Under the pieces are notes generated by a model. It ran no database searches and was not told the DNA's origin. It was given only the letters and a program-made list of their open reading frames with translations. A program made the translations under genes and the position numbers. From the NCBI GenBank assembly GCA_963666825.2, contig OY763044.2, positions 2,232,001 to 2,296,000 of the forward strand: a stretch of DNA of 64,000 bases. The letters are read 5' to 3'. Below are positions 43,651-51,799 of this stretch, piece by piece; position 1 is the first letter of the stretch, and every line of letters begins with the position of its first letter. The DNA is from Saccharicrinis sp963666825 (GTDB taxonomy: Bacteria; Bacteroidota; Bacteroidia; Bacteroidales; Marinilabiliaceae).

Positions 43651-44502
43651 ATGAGTAACCAATTTGTAGTTGATAGTAATTTCGATAAAAATATTACTAA
43701 TTCATATTTTTTATCCATCCAGATAACTCTGGATGGATTTTCTTTTTGTGTACTTGATCCTATTAGTAATGAGTACATTTTGTTTTTTGATAAATCCCTA
43801 TCATTAAACCAGTCTGCTATTAGTTTCTTAGAAAACGAGTTATCTGAAAACGAGTATTTACAATTTCCTTACCAAAAGGTTTTTATTCTTTATAATACTA
43901 AGTACAATACTTTAATCCCAAGTTCACTATTTCAGGAAGAAAAAAAGAATCAATATTTGAACTTTTGCTTTAATAAAAATAAGTTTAATGAAGAATTAAC
44001 TTATTGCAATAAAATAAAAATGGCTGATTCTTATTGTATTTTTAGTATCCCTAAGCCTATTACAGATATACTTAATAACAAGTTTCAAAATGTCTTCTAT
44101 TATTGTTCAACAACTCCTTTTATAGAGACAGCCTTATTAAACACTAATTTTAATAACGACAAATATCAGATTTACATTAATATTCAAAACTCATTCTTTG
44201 ACACAATTGCTATATCAGGCAATAACCTAAAACTTCATAATTCGTTTAAATTTCATGATAAAAAAGAGTTTTTATATTATACACTTCTGATTTTCGAACA
44301 ACTAAAACTAAGCAACAAATCATCTAAAGTCTTTCTTATTGGTAAAATAAAGAAAACAGATGAGATATATACATTACTTAAGAAATACATTAAACATGTA
44401 GAAATAATCAAAGACTCTAAACACTTTAAGTTTTCTGCTATATTTAAAAATATTTCATTGCAAGATCATATCAATTTAATTAATATTCCATTATGCGTAT
44501 AA
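43651..44502 (+). CDS. DUF3822 family protein
   Basis: This 283-aa soluble protein is typical of Bacteroidota, where it is found next to rsmD. It has two tandem ASKHA-like halves with poorly conserved motifs. The opening TNSYFLSIQITLDGFSFCVL and the central YQIYINIQNSFFDTIAISGN match the family style. The function is unknown; the neighbour suggests a link to ribosome assembly or envelope biogenesis. It overlaps the rsmD start by 10 bp. Confidence 0.82.
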   Translation: MSNQFVVDSNFDKNITNSYFLSIQITLDGFSFCVLDPISNEYILFFDKSLSLNQSAISFLENELSENEYLQFPYQKVFILYNTKYNTLIPSSLFQEEKKNQYLNFCFNKNKFNEELTYCNKIKMADSYCIFSIPKPITDILNNKFQNVFYYCSTTPFIETALLNTNFNNDKYQIYINIQNSFFDTIAISGNNLKLHNSFKFHDKKEFLYYTLLIFEQLKLSNKSSKVFLIGKIKKTDEIYTLLKKYIKHVEIIKDSKHFKFSAIFKNISLQDHINLINIPLCV

Positions 44503-45029
44503 TAAGTGGTTCGTTAAAAGGAAGAAGGTTTTCTCCTCCTAAAAATTTCAAGGCAAGACCTACAACTGACTTTGCTAAAGAAAATTTATTTAATGTTTTA
44601 AGCAACCACTATTCTTTTGATCAACTAAAAGTTCTTGATTTATTTGGAGGAACAGGCAGTATTAGTCTTGAGTTTGCATCCAGAGGAACAAAAGATATAA
44701 CCTGCGTTGAGTTAAATTTCAACCACTTCAGATTTATCAAAAAGAATATTGAAGAATTAGAAATGGATTCCTTTATAAAAGTAATCAAAGCAAATGTCTT
44801 TAAATTTATAGAAAAAGTTGGAGCTAAGTATGATATGATTTTTGCAGATCCACCATATGACTTAGAAAATTCAGAAACAATTCCAGATCTAATATTTAAC
44901 AACAAGCTATTAAATGAAAATGGATTGTTAATATTCGAACACTCAGGTAAAGTAGACTTTAAATCACATCCAAATTTTATTGAAAACAGAGAAAACGGGA
45001 AGGTTATATTTACCTTCTTTAAAGCATAA
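44493..45029 (+). CDS. rsmD: 16S rRNA (guanine966-N2)-methyltransferase
   Basis: The 178-aa SAM-dependent methyltransferase opens MRIISGSLKGRRFSPP, the RsmD signature. Its SAM loop is LDLFGGTGSISLEFASRG (about residues 47-64), and the N2-guanine catalytic motif is DPPYDLE (about 115-121). It modifies G966 of 16S rRNA in the 30S subunit. Length is normal. It is translationally coupled to the DUF3822 gene. Confidence 0.95.
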   Translation: MRIISGSLKGRRFSPPKNFKARPTTDFAKENLFNVLSNHYSFDQLKVLDLFGGTGSISLEFASRGTKDITCVELNFNHFRFIKKNIEELEMDSFIKVIKANVFKFIEKVGAKYDMIFADPPYDLENSETIPDLIFNNKLLNENGLLIFEHSGKVDFKSHPNFIENRENGKVIFTFFKA

Positions 45030-45031
45030 AA

Positions 45032-45050
45032 AAAGGAGCTGAGCTCCTTT
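45032..45050. terminator. Bidirectional terminator between rsmD and xerD
   Basis: AAAGGAG (45032-45038) and CTCCTTT (45044-45050) with a 5-nt loop and A/T runs on both sides. Confidence 0.75.
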
Positions 45051-45055
45051 TTATT

Positions 45056-45958
45056 TTATGATCTTGGATGAAATTGCATCATCGTATTCTTCAAATATTC
45101 TTTATCTAAATGAGTATAAATTTCAGTAGTTATTATTGACTCATGACCTAACATTTCTTGAACAGCCCTTAAATTAGCTCCACCATCAATCAAATGAGTA
45201 GCAAATGAATGCCTAAAGGTATGTGGGCTAACATTTTTATCCATACCTAAAATAGCAACAAGACCTTTTATAATTGTAAAAATCATCACTCTCGATAACT
45301 TTTTCCCCCTCCTATTTAAAAACAAAATATCTTCACTATCATGATGTATTTTTAAATTTCGTCTGTATTCACTTAAATACAAATTGATTTCCTTTATTGC
45401 CTTAGCACTTATAGGAACTAGTCTTTCCTTATTTCCTTTACCTTCAATTTTTATAAATCCTGATTCAAAAAACAAATTTGAAATCTTTAGATCTATTAAT
45501 TCCGAAACCCTTAATCCACAACTATAAAGAGTTTCCAATATTGCTTTATTTCGTTGTCCTTCAGGTTTTCTTGTATCAATTGCATTTATAATGCTATCTA
45601 TTTCTTCTACAGATAAAATCTCCGGAAGCTTTCTTCCTATTTTAGGCGATTCTAATAAAGCAGTAGGGTCTTTCTCAATTTTTTCCTCAATTAACAGAAA
45701 TTTATAAAACGACTTTATTCCACTTATTATCCTGGCTTGAGTTCTTGGACTAATTCCTTTTTGAGCAATCCATTCTATCATTTCTTTTAGATCATTTAAA
45801 GTAACCCCTTCCGGACCTCTTTGATCTAAACTCTTATCTTTTAAAAACTGAACCAATTTTGTTAAGTCAGTTACGTATGCATGAATAGAATTATCTGATA
45901 AGCCTTTTTCTACCTTAAGATAACCTTTAAAGCCTTCAATTTCTGATTCCCAATTCAT
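45056..45958 (-). CDS. xerD: Tyrosine recombinase XerD
   Basis: The 300-aa site-specific recombinase resolves chromosome dimers at dif. The N-terminal SAM-like core-binding domain (about 1-90: FKGYLKVEKGLSDNSIHAYV) is followed by the catalytic domain. Its catalytic residues are the R of SCGLRVSEL, K of GKGNKERLVP, H-xx-R of PHTFRHSFATHL, H of LGHESIITT, and nucleophile Y in EIYTHL. All are present and length is standard, so it is a housekeeping Xer rather than an integrase of a mobile element. It diverges from aroQ across a 636-bp gap. Confidence 0.93.
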   Translation of the reverse strand: MNWESEIEGFKGYLKVEKGLSDNSIHAYVTDLTKLVQFLKDKSLDQRGPEGVTLNDLKEMIEWIAQKGISPRTQARIISGIKSFYKFLLIEEKIEKDPTALLESPKIGRKLPEILSVEEIDSIINAIDTRKPEGQRNKAILETLYSCGLRVSELIDLKISNLFFESGFIKIEGKGNKERLVPISAKAIKEINLYLSEYRRNLKIHHDSEDILFLNRRGKKLSRVMIFTIIKGLVAILGMDKNVSPHTFRHSFATHLIDGGANLRAVQEMLGHESIITTEIYTHLDKEYLKNTMMQFHPRS

Positions 45959-46527
45959 TTTAGTATATTAATTATAATTATTAATGTAAGTTTATAGTAA
46001 ATATAATAACATATATTTTTTGAATCAACAAAATAATTAAATTTTATTTAAATATTATTATTGTTCAACTAAACACGTAAAGTATTAAATTACTTATTAT
46101 TATAAAACAGATACTAATTCCGCTCTTTTTATAACTTTAAATATAGCAACTTTAAATATTTGATATTTTGTAAACAAAACATTTAATTTTATTCGTATAG
46201 CAATTTTATTATTTAATAAACTTAATGTCAATAATAAAATTACTCAGCGTACTATTTTCTTTAATATGCATAAATCTATCCAGTAATACTCACCTCTAAA
46301 TCCAACACAATATTTAACTATAAGGTTAATTTTTGTATAATCACTTATTTCCAACAAACATTAAATCACAAACTAAACCATAAATCACTATCATACTGAT
46401 ACTTAAATATCAATCATAATATATATCTATAAATTAGCCTTTATAATGCTTTATTTATAAAGTTTAAAAACTACATATTTTATATAATTGTTTATTCAAA
46501 GGGTTTTATTATCACATAAGTTTTCGA
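45959..46527. other. Long AT-rich intergenic region between xerD and aroQ
   Basis: No coding frame, RNA gene, repeat or convincing xerD promoter was found. Base composition here is well below the coding average. The only assignable element is the -7 box just to the right. Confidence 0.45.
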
Positions 46528-46535
46528 TACATTTG
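46528..46535 (+). promoter_or_regulatory. -7 element of the aroQ-pyk promoter
   Basis: TACATTTG 59 bp before the aroQ ATG. The -33 position is T-rich (TTTTA) without a clean TTG. Confidence 0.45.
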
Positions 46536-46594
46536 CTGCAAAATTTAAAGAGTGCCCCAAAAAACAAATTGTATCTATTACAATTTTTATAAAA

Positions 46595-47026
46595 ATGAAG
46601 CTTTTAATACTAAATGGACCTAATTTAAATCTATTAGGGAAAAGAGAAGTAAATATTTACGGGAATAAATCATTTGAAGATTATTTCGAAGAATTAAAGA
46701 AAAAACACACGGATATTGAATTATATTATTTTCAATCAAATTGTGAAGGTAAAATAATTGACAAAATTCATGAAGTAGGCTTTAGTTACGATGCAATAAT
46801 TTTAAATGCAGGAGCTTACACTCACACTTCCGTTGCTTTGGCTGATGCAATATCCGGAATTACCACCCCTGTTATTGAAGTACACATTTCCAATGTTTTT
46901 AAAAGAGAAACGTTTAGACATCATTCGTACATTTCTCCAGTTTGTATTGGAACAATTGCAGGATTTGGTTTAGACTCATATAATTTAGCAATTCAGAGCA
47001 TTCTAAACTCAAAACGTAAAAATTAA
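46595..47026 (+). CDS. aroQ: 3-dehydroquinate dehydratase, type II
   Basis: The 143-aa shikimate-pathway enzyme dehydrates 3-dehydroquinate. The N-terminus LLILNGPNLNLLGKREVNIY includes the lid-loop Arg (KRE) and the catalytic Tyr of NIYG. YTHTSVALADAI and the catalytic His in EVHISNVFKRE complete the active site. It normally forms a dodecamer. It begins the aroQ-pyk pair, 34 bp apart, opposite xerD, an arrangement I recall as frequent in Bacteroidota. Confidence 0.95.
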   Translation: MKLLILNGPNLNLLGKREVNIYGNKSFEDYFEELKKKHTDIELYYFQSNCEGKIIDKIHEVGFSYDAIILNAGAYTHTSVALADAISGITTPVIEVHISNVFKRETFRHHSYISPVCIGTIAGFGLDSYNLAIQSILNSKRKN

Positions 47027-47060
47027 AACAAATAGAAAAATTAAAATAAATAATTAGTTG

Positions 47061-48500
47061 ATGAAAAAGTTTACAAAAATCGTTGCTACTGTATCAGACA
47101 TGAAGTGTGATCCAGAGTATGTTAAAGGTTTAATTAAGTCTGGTGTTAATGTTGTAAGATTGAACACTGCACACATGGACTATGAAGGCTTAAAAAGAGT
47201 TGTTGAAAGAGTTCGTGAAGTATCTGATAAAGTAGCAATTCTTGTTGACACTAAAGGTCCTGAAATTAGAACTACTCCTACTGAAGATGGTAACAAAATT
47301 TTAGTTGCTAAGGGTGATACTATTATGGTAAAAGGTGAACCTGAAACAAAATCAACAGCAGAATGTCTTTGTGTTTCATATGTAGATTTTGTACAAGATG
47401 TACCAGTTGGAAGTGATGTTTTAATTGATGATGGAGAAACTGCTCTTAAAGTTGTAGAGAAAAAAGGAGATCATTTAGTTTGTTCTGTTGAAAACGACGG
47501 AGAAATTGGTGGTAAAAAGAGTGTTAACGTTCCTGGTGTTCGTATTAACCTACCTTCATTAACTGAAAAAGATATTCGTTTCTTAGGATATGCAGCAGAT
47601 CAAGAAGTTGATTTCATCGCTCACTCATTCGTAAGAAATTCTCAAGATGTTGCAGATGTTCAAAAAGAATTAGATCGTTTAGAATGTCCTGCTAAGATTA
47701 TTGCTAAGATTGAAAACCAGGAAGGTGTTGACAATATTGATGAAATTGTTGATTGCGTTTATGGAGTTATGATTGCTCGTGGTGATATGGGTATCGAGAT
47801 TGCTCAAGAAAAAATTCCAGGAATTCAACGTAAATTAATCAGAAAGTGTGTTGAGTTTAAAAAGCCTGTAATTGTAGCTACTCAAATGTTACACACAATG
47901 ATTAAGAATCCACGTCCAACACGTGCTGAAGTTACTGACGTTGCTAATGCTATCTATTATCGTACTGATGCTATTATGCTAAGTGGTGAAACTGCTTATG
48001 GAGATTACGGTATTGAAGCTGTTCAAACAATGTCTTCTATTGCTAGAGAAGTTGAAGATGCTAAAGATAATCGTAATGATATCCCTGTTCCAAACTTACA
48101 AAAAAGCAAAACTACATATTTAGCTGAAACTGCATTTAAATCCGCTGCAGACTTAAATGTAAAAGCTGTAATTACAGATAGTATCTCAGGAAGAACAGCT
48201 CGTTATTTAGCTGCATTCAGAGGAAATATTCCTGTTTACGCACTTTGCTTTAGTCCAAGAACAGCAAGAGAGTTAAACCTTTCTTACGGTGTATCACCTA
48301 AGATTATGGAACAAGGTGGATCTAAAGAAGAGATCTTAATTAAAACTCTTGAAAAACTATTAAAGAAAGATGTTTTAGATGCTAATGATCAAGTTGCTTA
48401 TTTAGGAAGTAGCTTTGGTATTGGAAGTGGTACAACTTTCTTAGAAATCATTACAGTTGAAGAGCTTTTAACTAAAACAAAAGAATCTATCAATAAGTAA
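47061..48500 (+). CDS. pyk: Pyruvate kinase
   Basis: The 479-aa glycolytic enzyme converts PEP and ADP to pyruvate and ATP. The barrel opens TKIVATVSDMKCDPEYVKGL, with the substrate loop NTAHMDYEG in place of the common NFSHG. The catalytic Lys lies in AKIIAKIENQEGV, metal ligands in MIARGDMGIEI, and the K+/helix region in RAEVTDVANAI and MLSGETAYGDYGIE. The start is the ATG at 47061 rather than the TTG one codon earlier. It shares the aroQ promoter, and a strong terminator follows. Confidence 0.94.
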   Translation: MKKFTKIVATVSDMKCDPEYVKGLIKSGVNVVRLNTAHMDYEGLKRVVERVREVSDKVAILVDTKGPEIRTTPTEDGNKILVAKGDTIMVKGEPETKSTAECLCVSYVDFVQDVPVGSDVLIDDGETALKVVEKKGDHLVCSVENDGEIGGKKSVNVPGVRINLPSLTEKDIRFLGYAADQEVDFIAHSFVRNSQDVADVQKELDRLECPAKIIAKIENQEGVDNIDEIVDCVYGVMIARGDMGIEIAQEKIPGIQRKLIRKCVEFKKPVIVATQMLHTMIKNPRPTRAEVTDVANAIYYRTDAIMLSGETAYGDYGIEAVQTMSSIAREVEDAKDNRNDIPVPNLQKSKTTYLAETAFKSAADLNVKAVITDSISGRTARYLAAFRGNIPVYALCFSPRTARELNLSYGVSPKIMEQGGSKEEILIKTLEKLLKKDVLDANDQVAYLGSSFGIGSGTTFLEIITVEELLTKTKESINK

Positions 48501-48520
48501 TTGATATAAAAACATACATA

Positions 48521-48549
48521 AAAAAGGAGGCTCTTAGCCTCCTTTTTTT
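48521..48549 (+). terminator. Terminator after pyk
   Basis: A perfect 13-bp stem (48521-48533 with 48537-48549), CTT loop, and T-run. Confidence 0.85.
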
Positions 48550-48882
48550 ATGCCTATAACTTACCCAATGCACTTTTAAAACATTGTCACCTTCCATTTC
48601 CGTAAATCTCATTTATAGTTTGCATCCTATATTCTTTGTTTAAAAATCCATCAATATTTAATATTTTTTATTATTTCACCAACAAAAATATGATTTAGGT
48701 AGCAATCTTTCTATTGTACATAATCTAAATATATTGCCATTTCTCACAGAAAAGTATATTACTTCATAAAAACATTCAAATTTAACTCAAATTTTCATCT
48801 GTCATAATTTACTGGTTTGTAGACCAGTAGCGGAATACAGAGATTTTTTTTTGATTTTTCTTTAAAAAAATAGCCTTAACTA
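48550..48882. other. Intergenic region between pyk and the tRNA array
   Basis: AT-rich, with no gene found. A 7-bp inverted repeat (TACTGGT 48810-48816 with ACCAGTA 48823-48829) is the only visible structure and has no clear role. Confidence 0.4.
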
Positions 48883-48912
48883 TTGCAAGTAGACACAAAA
48901 GCTCTATCTTTG
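48883..48912 (+). promoter_or_regulatory. Promoter of the tRNA-Asp array
   Basis: TTG (48883-48885), 19 nt and TATCTTTG (48905-48912), a full match to the Bacteroidota -33/-7 consensus, lie 29 bp before the first tRNA. Confidence 0.75.
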
Positions 48913-48941
48913 CATCGCTTTCAGAAAAAACAAGCACACTT

Positions 48942-49015
48942 GGTCTGGTAGTTCAGCTGGTTAGAATGCCGGCCTGTCACGCCGGAGGTCGCGGGTTCGA
49001 GTCCCGTCCAGACCG
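48942..49015 (+). tRNA. tRNA-Asp (GTC), copy 1
   Basis: The 74-nt cloverleaf has a 7-bp acceptor GGTCTGG/CCAGACC with discriminator G and an anticodon arm GCCGG...CCGGA-type stem. The anticodon loop CTGTCAC carries GTC, and the T-loop reads TTCGAGT. CCA is not encoded. It is the first of four identical copies. Confidence 0.97.
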
Positions 49016-49086
49016 CAAAACTGAAAGCAGAATAAAGTAAAACGTACTTTTTTCTAGGCTTGAAATTATTGATTTTGTTTTATACT

Positions 49087-49160
49087 GGTCTGGTAGTTCA
49101 GCTGGTTAGAATGCCGGCCTGTCACGCCGGAGGTCGCGGGTTCGAGTCCCGTCCAGACCG
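49087..49160 (+). tRNA. tRNA-Asp (GTC), copy 2
   Basis: Identical over 74 nt to copy 1, 71 bp downstream. No separate promoter or terminator is seen between the copies, so they are probably one precursor. Confidence 0.97.
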
Positions 49161-49192
49161 CACTTATAAAACAAAATAAAGATCTTAAAAAC

Positions 49193-49266
49193 GGTCTGGT
49201 AGTTCAGCTGGTTAGAATGCCGGCCTGTCACGCCGGAGGTCGCGGGTTCGAGTCCCGTCCAGACCG
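49193..49266 (+). tRNA. tRNA-Asp (GTC), copy 3
   Basis: Identical over 74 nt to the other copies, 32 bp after copy 2. Confidence 0.97.
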
Positions 49267-49294
49267 CGTAATAAAATATAAAAGATCTAAAATT

Positions 49295-49368
49295 GGTCTG
49301 GTAGTTCAGCTGGTTAGAATGCCGGCCTGTCACGCCGGAGGTCGCGGGTTCGAGTCCCGTCCAGACCG
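49295..49368 (+). tRNA. tRNA-Asp (GTC), copy 4
   Basis: Identical over 74 nt, 28 bp after copy 3. It is followed 3 bp later by a terminator hairpin. Confidence 0.97.
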
Positions 49369-49371
49369 CAG

Positions 49372-49405
49372 AAAGGTTAATTCAATTTATTTTGAATTAA
49401 CCTTT
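49372..49405 (+). terminator. Terminator of the tRNA-Asp array
   Basis: A 14-bp stem (49372-49385 with 49392-49405), 6-nt loop, T-run. Confidence 0.85.
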
Positions 49406-49480
49406 TTTGCTTTAATACTATAACTACAAGATAGAAACGGATCAGTTTAAAAACTTAGGGCTAATTAATAAATATGTTTA

Positions 49481-49620
49481 TTAAGCATAGATTTTAGTAA
49501 GTCTAAAAAGAAAGAATTTAATATCTACTACACCTCGAAATTGCCTTCTAAATTCTTTAATTTTAGCATAGAATGATTCAGCTACAGTATTGGTGCTTCT
49601 ATTGTTAAAGAAGTTTGATA
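49481..49620 (-). pseudogene. C-terminal fragment of an ISAon1/ISL3-type transposase
   Basis: The minus-strand frame ends FNNRSTNTVAESFYAKIKEF then RRQFRGVVDIKFFLFRLTKI-YA-stop. This is the characteristic C-terminus of ISAon1-family (ISL3-like DDE) transposases common in Bacteroidota. Only about 45 residues survive; the frame to the right of 49620 is antisense to another IS piece. The final DDE glutamate region (AESFYAKIK) is present, but the rest of the catalytic domain is gone. Confidence 0.75.
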
Positions 49621-49980
49621 CTAGCTCTATTTCTCCCAGAAGGTATATTAGATTATTTTGAGATTGTATCATACGTAAAAAGTTCAAGCGGAAATACCAT
49701 ATATGATTCTCAATTAGTATTAAGTTTAGACGAAAAAGACATAATTCCAACGGAGTATAAAACTTTACAGTATAAATCCTGTGGCTTTATGGAGCCACGA
49801 TATATAGAAGATTATCCTATACGAAATATGCTAGTAAAACTTAAGGTAAGACGAAGACGCTGGGAAATTATAATTGAAGGAGAAAAGAAAAAGGTAAGTA
49901 GAGATTGGGAAGTAATTACACAGGGTACACGCATGAGTGAAGAGTATGCTGCTTTTTTAAAAGAAATTAGTAGATTCTAA
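49618..49980 (+). pseudogene. ISAon1-type transposase N-terminal region protein, 5'-truncated
   Basis: The frame reads LALFLPEGILDYFEIVSYVK, then PTEYKTLQYKSCGF, YPIRNMLVKLKVRRRRWEII, RDWEVITQGTRMSEEYAAFL and KEISRF. This follows the family protein encoded upstream of ISAon1 transposases, including the basic RRRRW motif and the conserved GTRMSxEYAAFLKEI end. The usual ATG is missing because the junction with the inverted fragment falls at the first residues; only a TTG (49615) could start it. It is probably not expressed. Confidence 0.75.
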
Positions 49981-49987
49981 TGCGATA

Positions 49988-50236
49988 AGCTGTCAAAGTC
50001 TTGAAGTAAACCTTGGCGTAAATGGACGAAATTTTCAACGTCAATACAAAAATAAACTGAGATACTACAATGATTGGAGTCAGAAAGAACATGCAGAAGA
50101 CTTAATTAGCACATTTATTAAATATAACTACATTTCAATAATGCTCCCTCTTTTCGCAATAAGCTTAGTTGTTATTATTCAAAATCTAAAGATCATGAAT
50201 AAGAGTTTAGTCTATTTTATTTTCCACGACATATAA
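49988..50236 (+). pseudogene. Transposase N-terminal fragment fused to unrelated frame
   Basis: The plus-strand frame reads SCQSLEVNLGVNGRNFQRQY, then KNKLRYYNDWSQKEHAED. This is the helix-turn-helix start of an ISAon1 transposase up to about 50107. The frame then continues open as a hydrophobic tail (YISIMLPLFAISLVVIIQNL) to a stop near 50236. No in-frame start codon lies upstream, so this is debris rather than a gene. Confidence 0.6.
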
Positions 50237-50550
50237 CACAAACCATACAGCATAAGCATTTTATTAGCCAGAATAAGCTAACATACCCTTAATGAACACA
50301 CATAACCTTTCAGCGTTATAATCCCCTTAAATAAGGCTATTCACATCAACATTAACTAACCCATCTTGATAGGCGATTGTAACCGCAAAAAGCAGACATG
50401 ATTAATAAGAGAATACAGCTAGGTTAGTCAACGTATTTTCATTTCCTTATGTATTCGAATTCAAAAGAATTATAACAACCTAAGGAACCAACATCAGCAA
50501 CTGAAAAAAAGATTAAGAATTTAGACAATACCTACCATATATAAACAAAA
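50237..50550. other. Intergenic region after the IS remnant, nothing identified
   Basis: No coding frame, RNA gene or repeat was found. It may contain further unrecognisable IS debris. Confidence 0.4.
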
Positions 50551-50570
50551 AAGCCGGGTTTACCCGGCTT
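50551..50570 (-). terminator. Terminator of the gyrA-TPR transcription unit
   Basis: AAGCCGGGT (50551-50559) and ACCCGGCTT (50562-50570) with a 2-nt loop. The minus-strand T-run is supplied by the A-run at 50545-50552. Confidence 0.8.
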
Positions 50571-50598
50571 AAGAAATATTTTAAAATGAACTATATCC

Positions 50599-51765
50599 TT
50601 ATAAAGTCTTTAGCTTTTCATCTACTTCATTATACTTGTCCATCATTTCAAAACGATAATAAAGAGTTTTCAAACTGTTTAATACAGCTTCCTCTTCTGG
50701 TCTAATTTCACGAGCTTTTTCAAAAAATGGTAATGATTCCTTAAATGTTTTTTCAGCTACTGCCTTTTTTGCTTCATACTTTTTAAAATCAGTCTCCGCA
50801 TTAGCTAAATTCATCTCCTCAACACCTTTATTAAAATACATTACACCCATATTATATAATGCATTAAAATACTGAGGATCTAATTCTAAACACTTATGAT
50901 AATCAGCTAAAGCTTCATCAAAGTTTTTGCTATTATCATTTAACACACCACGAGCATAGTAAAAAGAAGGATTAGATTGATCCTTTTCAATTGCCTTATT
51001 CAAATAATCAAGAGCTTTATCGTTTTGATTAGTTGTAAGGTAATAGTTAATTAATTCTGTTAAAATTCGATCATCTTCCGGATATGCTTCAAATCCTTTA
51101 ATCAAATTTGGTCCCATTTTAACAGAGTCTTGAGCTGATCCTAAAACCTGGTGTAATAACAACACAGCATCACCACCTCCATATCTTAAATCAATTGATT
51201 TATCAAAATACTTTTCAGCAGCTGTCCAGTCTTTTGCATTATAAGCAGCTAAAGCTGTATTATAAATAATAGCAGTATCAACTTTTTCACCCTGAATAGC
51301 AACAGCATATTCATTATTATTTAAGTCTAAAAGACTTTCAAAGGCTTTAACTGCACCACTAAAATCTTCTTTATTAAAAGCTTCAACACCTGCATTTGTT
51401 AATTCATTACCAAAGAATAATAATGCCTGACCAATTTCGTTTTTATAACGACCAATTTTCTTACCAGCTTCATCACCTTTTTTATCAAGCTCGATCGCTT
51501 TTTTATAAAAATCAGATGCTTTAATAATACCTTGATCATCTTTACCATCTTTAGCTAACTTAGTATAAACTTTAGCTGCAACAATATAAGTTTTAGGCCA
51601 AGTATCACTTTTCTCATTTGTTAAAGCAGCATCAATAGCTTCCTTTGCTTTATCTACATCACCTTGATCCAGTAATGTAGTTGCAGTTGTAACTTTTCCC
51701 TTTTGAGCATAAGCTGCAGAAAAAGCTATTACACTTACTAATAATAAAATAGTTTTCTTCATCAT
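50599..51765 (-). CDS. Exported tetratricopeptide-repeat protein (388 aa)
   Basis: A signal peptide (MMKKTILLLVSVIAFSAAYA, cleaved before QKGK) is followed by six to eight TPR-like helix pairs. The clearest are AAYNAKDWTAAEKYFDKSID, DKALDYLNKAIEKDQSNPSF and FDEALADYHKCLELDPQYFN. TPRs mediate protein-protein contacts; the protein is periplasmic or surface-associated, role unknown. It lies 34 bp after gyrA on the same strand and shares its terminator. A smaller exported TPR protein occurs at 57286-57930. Confidence 0.85.
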   Translation of the reverse strand: MMKKTILLLVSVIAFSAAYAQKGKVTTATTLLDQGDVDKAKEAIDAALTNEKSDTWPKTYIVAAKVYTKLAKDGKDDQGIIKASDFYKKAIELDKKGDEAGKKIGRYKNEIGQALLFFGNELTNAGVEAFNKEDFSGAVKAFESLLDLNNNEYAVAIQGEKVDTAIIYNTALAAYNAKDWTAAEKYFDKSIDLRYGGGDAVLLLHQVLGSAQDSVKMGPNLIKGFEAYPEDDRILTELINYYLTTNQNDKALDYLNKAIEKDQSNPSFYYARGVLNDNSKNFDEALADYHKCLELDPQYFNALYNMGVMYFNKGVEEMNLANAETDFKKYEAKKAVAEKTFKESLPFFEKAREIRPEEEAVLNSLKTLYYRFEMMDKYNEVDEKLKTL

Positions 51766-51799
51766 ATTAAGTTTTATTGTGTGGATTCTTAAATTCTAT

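Larger units (their letters stand above)
49481..50110. mobile_element. Scrambled remnant of ISAon1-family insertion sequence(s)
   Basis: A minus-strand transposase C-terminus (49481-49620) abuts, at about 49615, a plus-strand N-terminal-region gene and the start of the second transposase frame (49988-50110). In an intact element the three parts would all lie on one strand in the order N-region, transposase N-terminus, C-terminus. The arrangement implies an inversion, or a deletion joining two oppositely oriented copies. No terminal inverted repeats or target duplications could be identified. Confidence 0.7.

Noticed and set aside
45056..45958. XerD as an integrase of a mobile element
   Set aside because: Standard housekeeping XerD length and motifs, with conserved neighbours aroQ and pyk and no att repeats or phage genes.
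48942..49368. Repeat array that could be taken for CRISPR, and reading frames of 68-75 aa across it
   Set aside because: The repeats are full 74-nt tRNA-Asp genes; the frames are tRNA sequence read as protein.
49481..49750. A complete 89-aa minus-strand protein
   Set aside because: Only the last 45 or so residues are transposase-like; the first half is antisense to the ISAon1 N-terminal region gene.
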